A DNA stretch of 25,021 nt from Competibacteraceae bacterium UBA6584 (GTDB taxonomy: Bacteria; Pseudomonadota; Gammaproteobacteria; Competibacterales; Competibacteraceae): assembly GCA_002433805.1 (NCBI GenBank), contig DJIW01000094.1, forward strand, positions 1 to 25,021. The letters run 5' to 3'. The position numbers and the translations under genes are program-made. The notes beneath the pieces are model-generated. The model did not search any database and had not been told where the DNA came from. It saw only the letters and a list, made by a program, of their open reading frames with translations. Shown in pieces: positions 23,838 to 25,021 of this stretch; position 1 is the first letter of the stretch, and the number at the start of each line of letters is the position of its first letter.

Positions 23838-24782
23838 TCACTGGTAGCCCAACTCGCTGGCCAAGGCGAGAACCTTGGGGCTGAAGCCCTTGCCGTCGGT
23901 GCGCCACGGCAACGGTCCGTCGAGGTGGTGACGGCTGGCCCGAGCGGGCCGAATCCGGGCGTCCAGCAGAAAATTGATGTCGTTGCCCAGCCGCGCCGTG
24001 GCCGGCCCCACGCCCGAAAACGGGGACCCTTCCGGATGTTTCATCGCCTCTAGATCGTCCGGCCCGCACGAAAGCCCCAACCAGCCGCACACCTGGCGCA
24101 ACGATCCATCGAGATCGGTGATGAAATCCTCCCCCCGCACCCGCATCCAATTCTCGGCGGGCACCCGTTCGAGAAATCGCAAGATCGTGGCATTGGATTC
24201 ATACCAGAAAACCTGCGGGTCCAGTTCGGGGATCTGGCCGGAATAGTCGATGGAATTGAGCAGCAGCAACATCATCTTGCCGGTGCGCAGTTTGAACATC
24301 GACTCGGCCTGACCGCGCGGATGGCGCAGCAGGTGAATGAAACGGGCGTTGGGAAAGGTCTCCAACAAGCGATTTAAATACAACGGCTTGCGGATATAAC
24401 CTGGGCTTTTTTCCACCAGTTGCAACGGTTGCAGCCGCTGTGCCAGCTCCCGGTACACCTCGCCGGTGCTCCGATCGGCCCGCACCCGAATCCAGCGATA
24501 GGCCATGGCGACGCTATCGATGGTCTGCTCGCCCGCGTACACCTGGGCGACCGCCCGCAACAGGCCGTGGCGCATCATCGGCCAGTAGATCGACTTGCGG
24601 CCGCCGTCGGCGTCGCTGCCCCGCCAGAAATGATTCAGGGTATCGGCCATGAACAAATTGAGTTCCGGCAGCCCATAAAGTCGCGGATGTTGGCCCAGAA
24701 TCCCGCAAATCAAGGAGGTGAAAGATCGGGAAGGAGCCAATAAAAACAGCGGGGCCAGCGGGTCGCGGCTTGAGGTCGGCAT
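23838..24782 (-). CDS. PAPS-dependent sulfotransferase family protein
   Basis: This family transfers sulfonate from PAPS to hydroxyl or amino groups. From ATG 24782 the protein is 314 aa. The fold's first strand and P-loop come directly at the N-terminus (PLFLLAPSRSFTSLICGILGQ, residues about 11-31), followed by GLPELNLF. A VEKSP motif lies near 123-127 and a FIHLLRHPRGQAESMF segment near 149-163 corresponds to the 3'-phosphate-binding region. The P-loop reads PSRSFTS instead of the common PRSGTT. Alternative ATGs at 24842 (overlapping the upstream stop) and 24896 add a tail without family features; 24782 is preferred because family proteins usually begin just before the P-loop. It may sulfate the synthase product; the acceptor is unknown. 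Confidence 0.85.
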   Translation of the reverse strand: MPTSSRDPLAPLFLLAPSRSFTSLICGILGQHPRLYGLPELNLFMADTLNHFWRGSDADGGRKSIYWPMMRHGLLRAVAQVYAGEQTIDSVAMAYRWIRVRADRSTGEVYRELAQRLQPLQLVEKSPGYIRKPLYLNRLLETFPNARFIHLLRHPRGQAESMFKLRTGKMMLLLLNSIDYSGQIPELDPQVFWYESNATILRFLERVPAENWMRVRGEDFITDLDGSLRQVCGWLGLSCGPDDLEAMKHPEGSPFSGVGPATARLGNDINFLLDARIRPARASRHHLDGPLPWRTDGKGFSPKVLALASELGYQ

Positions 24783-24825
24783 CAGCGGGAGTCCGGTCGG
24801 GGTTGATTGAGGATCGAAAGCGGGC

Positions 24826-25021
24826 TCACAGACCGCCGGCATCCGCCAGCGCCGGACGAAGGCCCTCGACGAACGGCACCTCAAAGCATTTTTCATGCAT
24901 GATCGGGCCGTGGCCGAAATACCCTCCCTCGCCGAACAATTCGCCGTGATCGGCGGTGATCACGAAATAGGTCTCGGCGGGACACTTGCGGTACAGCGTC
25001 CCGATCAGGCCGTCCACGTAC
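24826..25021 (-). CDS. Sulfatase-like hydrolase, C-terminal end only
   Basis: Only about 65 C-terminal residues lie in the window; the frame is open to the right edge, so the start is outside. The visible ITADHGELFGEGGYFGHGP followed by HEKCFEVPFVEG is the typical late motif of the alkaline phosphatase/sulfatase superfamily, where the DHGE Asp-His pair binds the active-site metal and the following His/Lys region completes the site. Whether the enzyme is a sulfatase, a phosphodiesterase or a phosphoethanolamine-type transferase cannot be decided from this fragment. It is directly upstream of the sulfotransferase on the same strand, so it is probably part of the same operon. Confidence 0.8.
   Translation of the reverse strand, partial: YVDGLIGTLYRKCPAETYFVITADHGELFGEGGYFGHGPIMHEKCFEVPFVEGLRPALADAGGL

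Noticed and set aside
23033..24896. Search for a CRISPR array, IS element or tRNA gene near the operon
   Set aside because: No regularly spaced repeats, transposase motifs or cloverleaf-like sequences were seen here or elsewhere in the window.

Overview
The window is GC-rich, densely coded DNA from a Gram-negative bacterium, most likely a gammaproteobacterium. The evidence is LolA, a long four-domain FtsK, RarA and the aat-bpt pair, all arranged much as in gammaproteobacteria. A PPi-dependent phosphofructokinase recalls methylotrophic, sulfur-oxidising or glycogen-accumulating gammaproteobacteria, but the genus cannot be fixed from sequence alone.

Left part (1-11.7 kb), mostly housekeeping. 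A 5'-truncated protein with an embedded HPr-like domain (1-1317, +) converges on rarA (1342-2688, -). rarA lies just downstream of lolA (2710-3330, -). The usual ftsK-lolA-rarA order is interrupted by an oppositely oriented pfp (3618-4847, +). pfp is followed by two hairpins and then the convergent ftsK (4982-7750, -). A 369-bp divergent control region with a near-perfect inverted repeat carrying one TATAAT per strand separates ftsK from a + strand run: FemAB-like transferase, aat, bpt, and a TAXI-type periplasmic binding protein.

Right part (11.7-25 kb), one tightly packed - strand accessory operon. In transcription order it encodes a sulfatase-like enzyme (only its C-terminus is in the window), a PAPS-type sulfotransferase, two unrecognised proteins (256 and 152 aa), a KS-AT-ACP-KR synthase resembling PfaA-type secondary-lipid synthases, a second KS-AT protein without carrier or reductase, and a PqqD-like/M50-like/HlyD fusion. 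A probable terminator lies at 11715-11744. I infer a system that makes a polyketide or unusual lipid, may sulfate it, and moves it across the envelope. The M50-like part of the fusion has lost both metal-binding motifs. Dehydratase, enoylreductase, thioesterase and phosphopantetheinyl transferase genes are not visible and may lie beyond the right edge.

Most striking at DNA level is a 33-bp perfect palindrome (16-bp arms, 1-nt centre) inside the linker-coding part of ftsK. No tRNA, rRNA, CRISPR array, IS element or phage gene was recognised.
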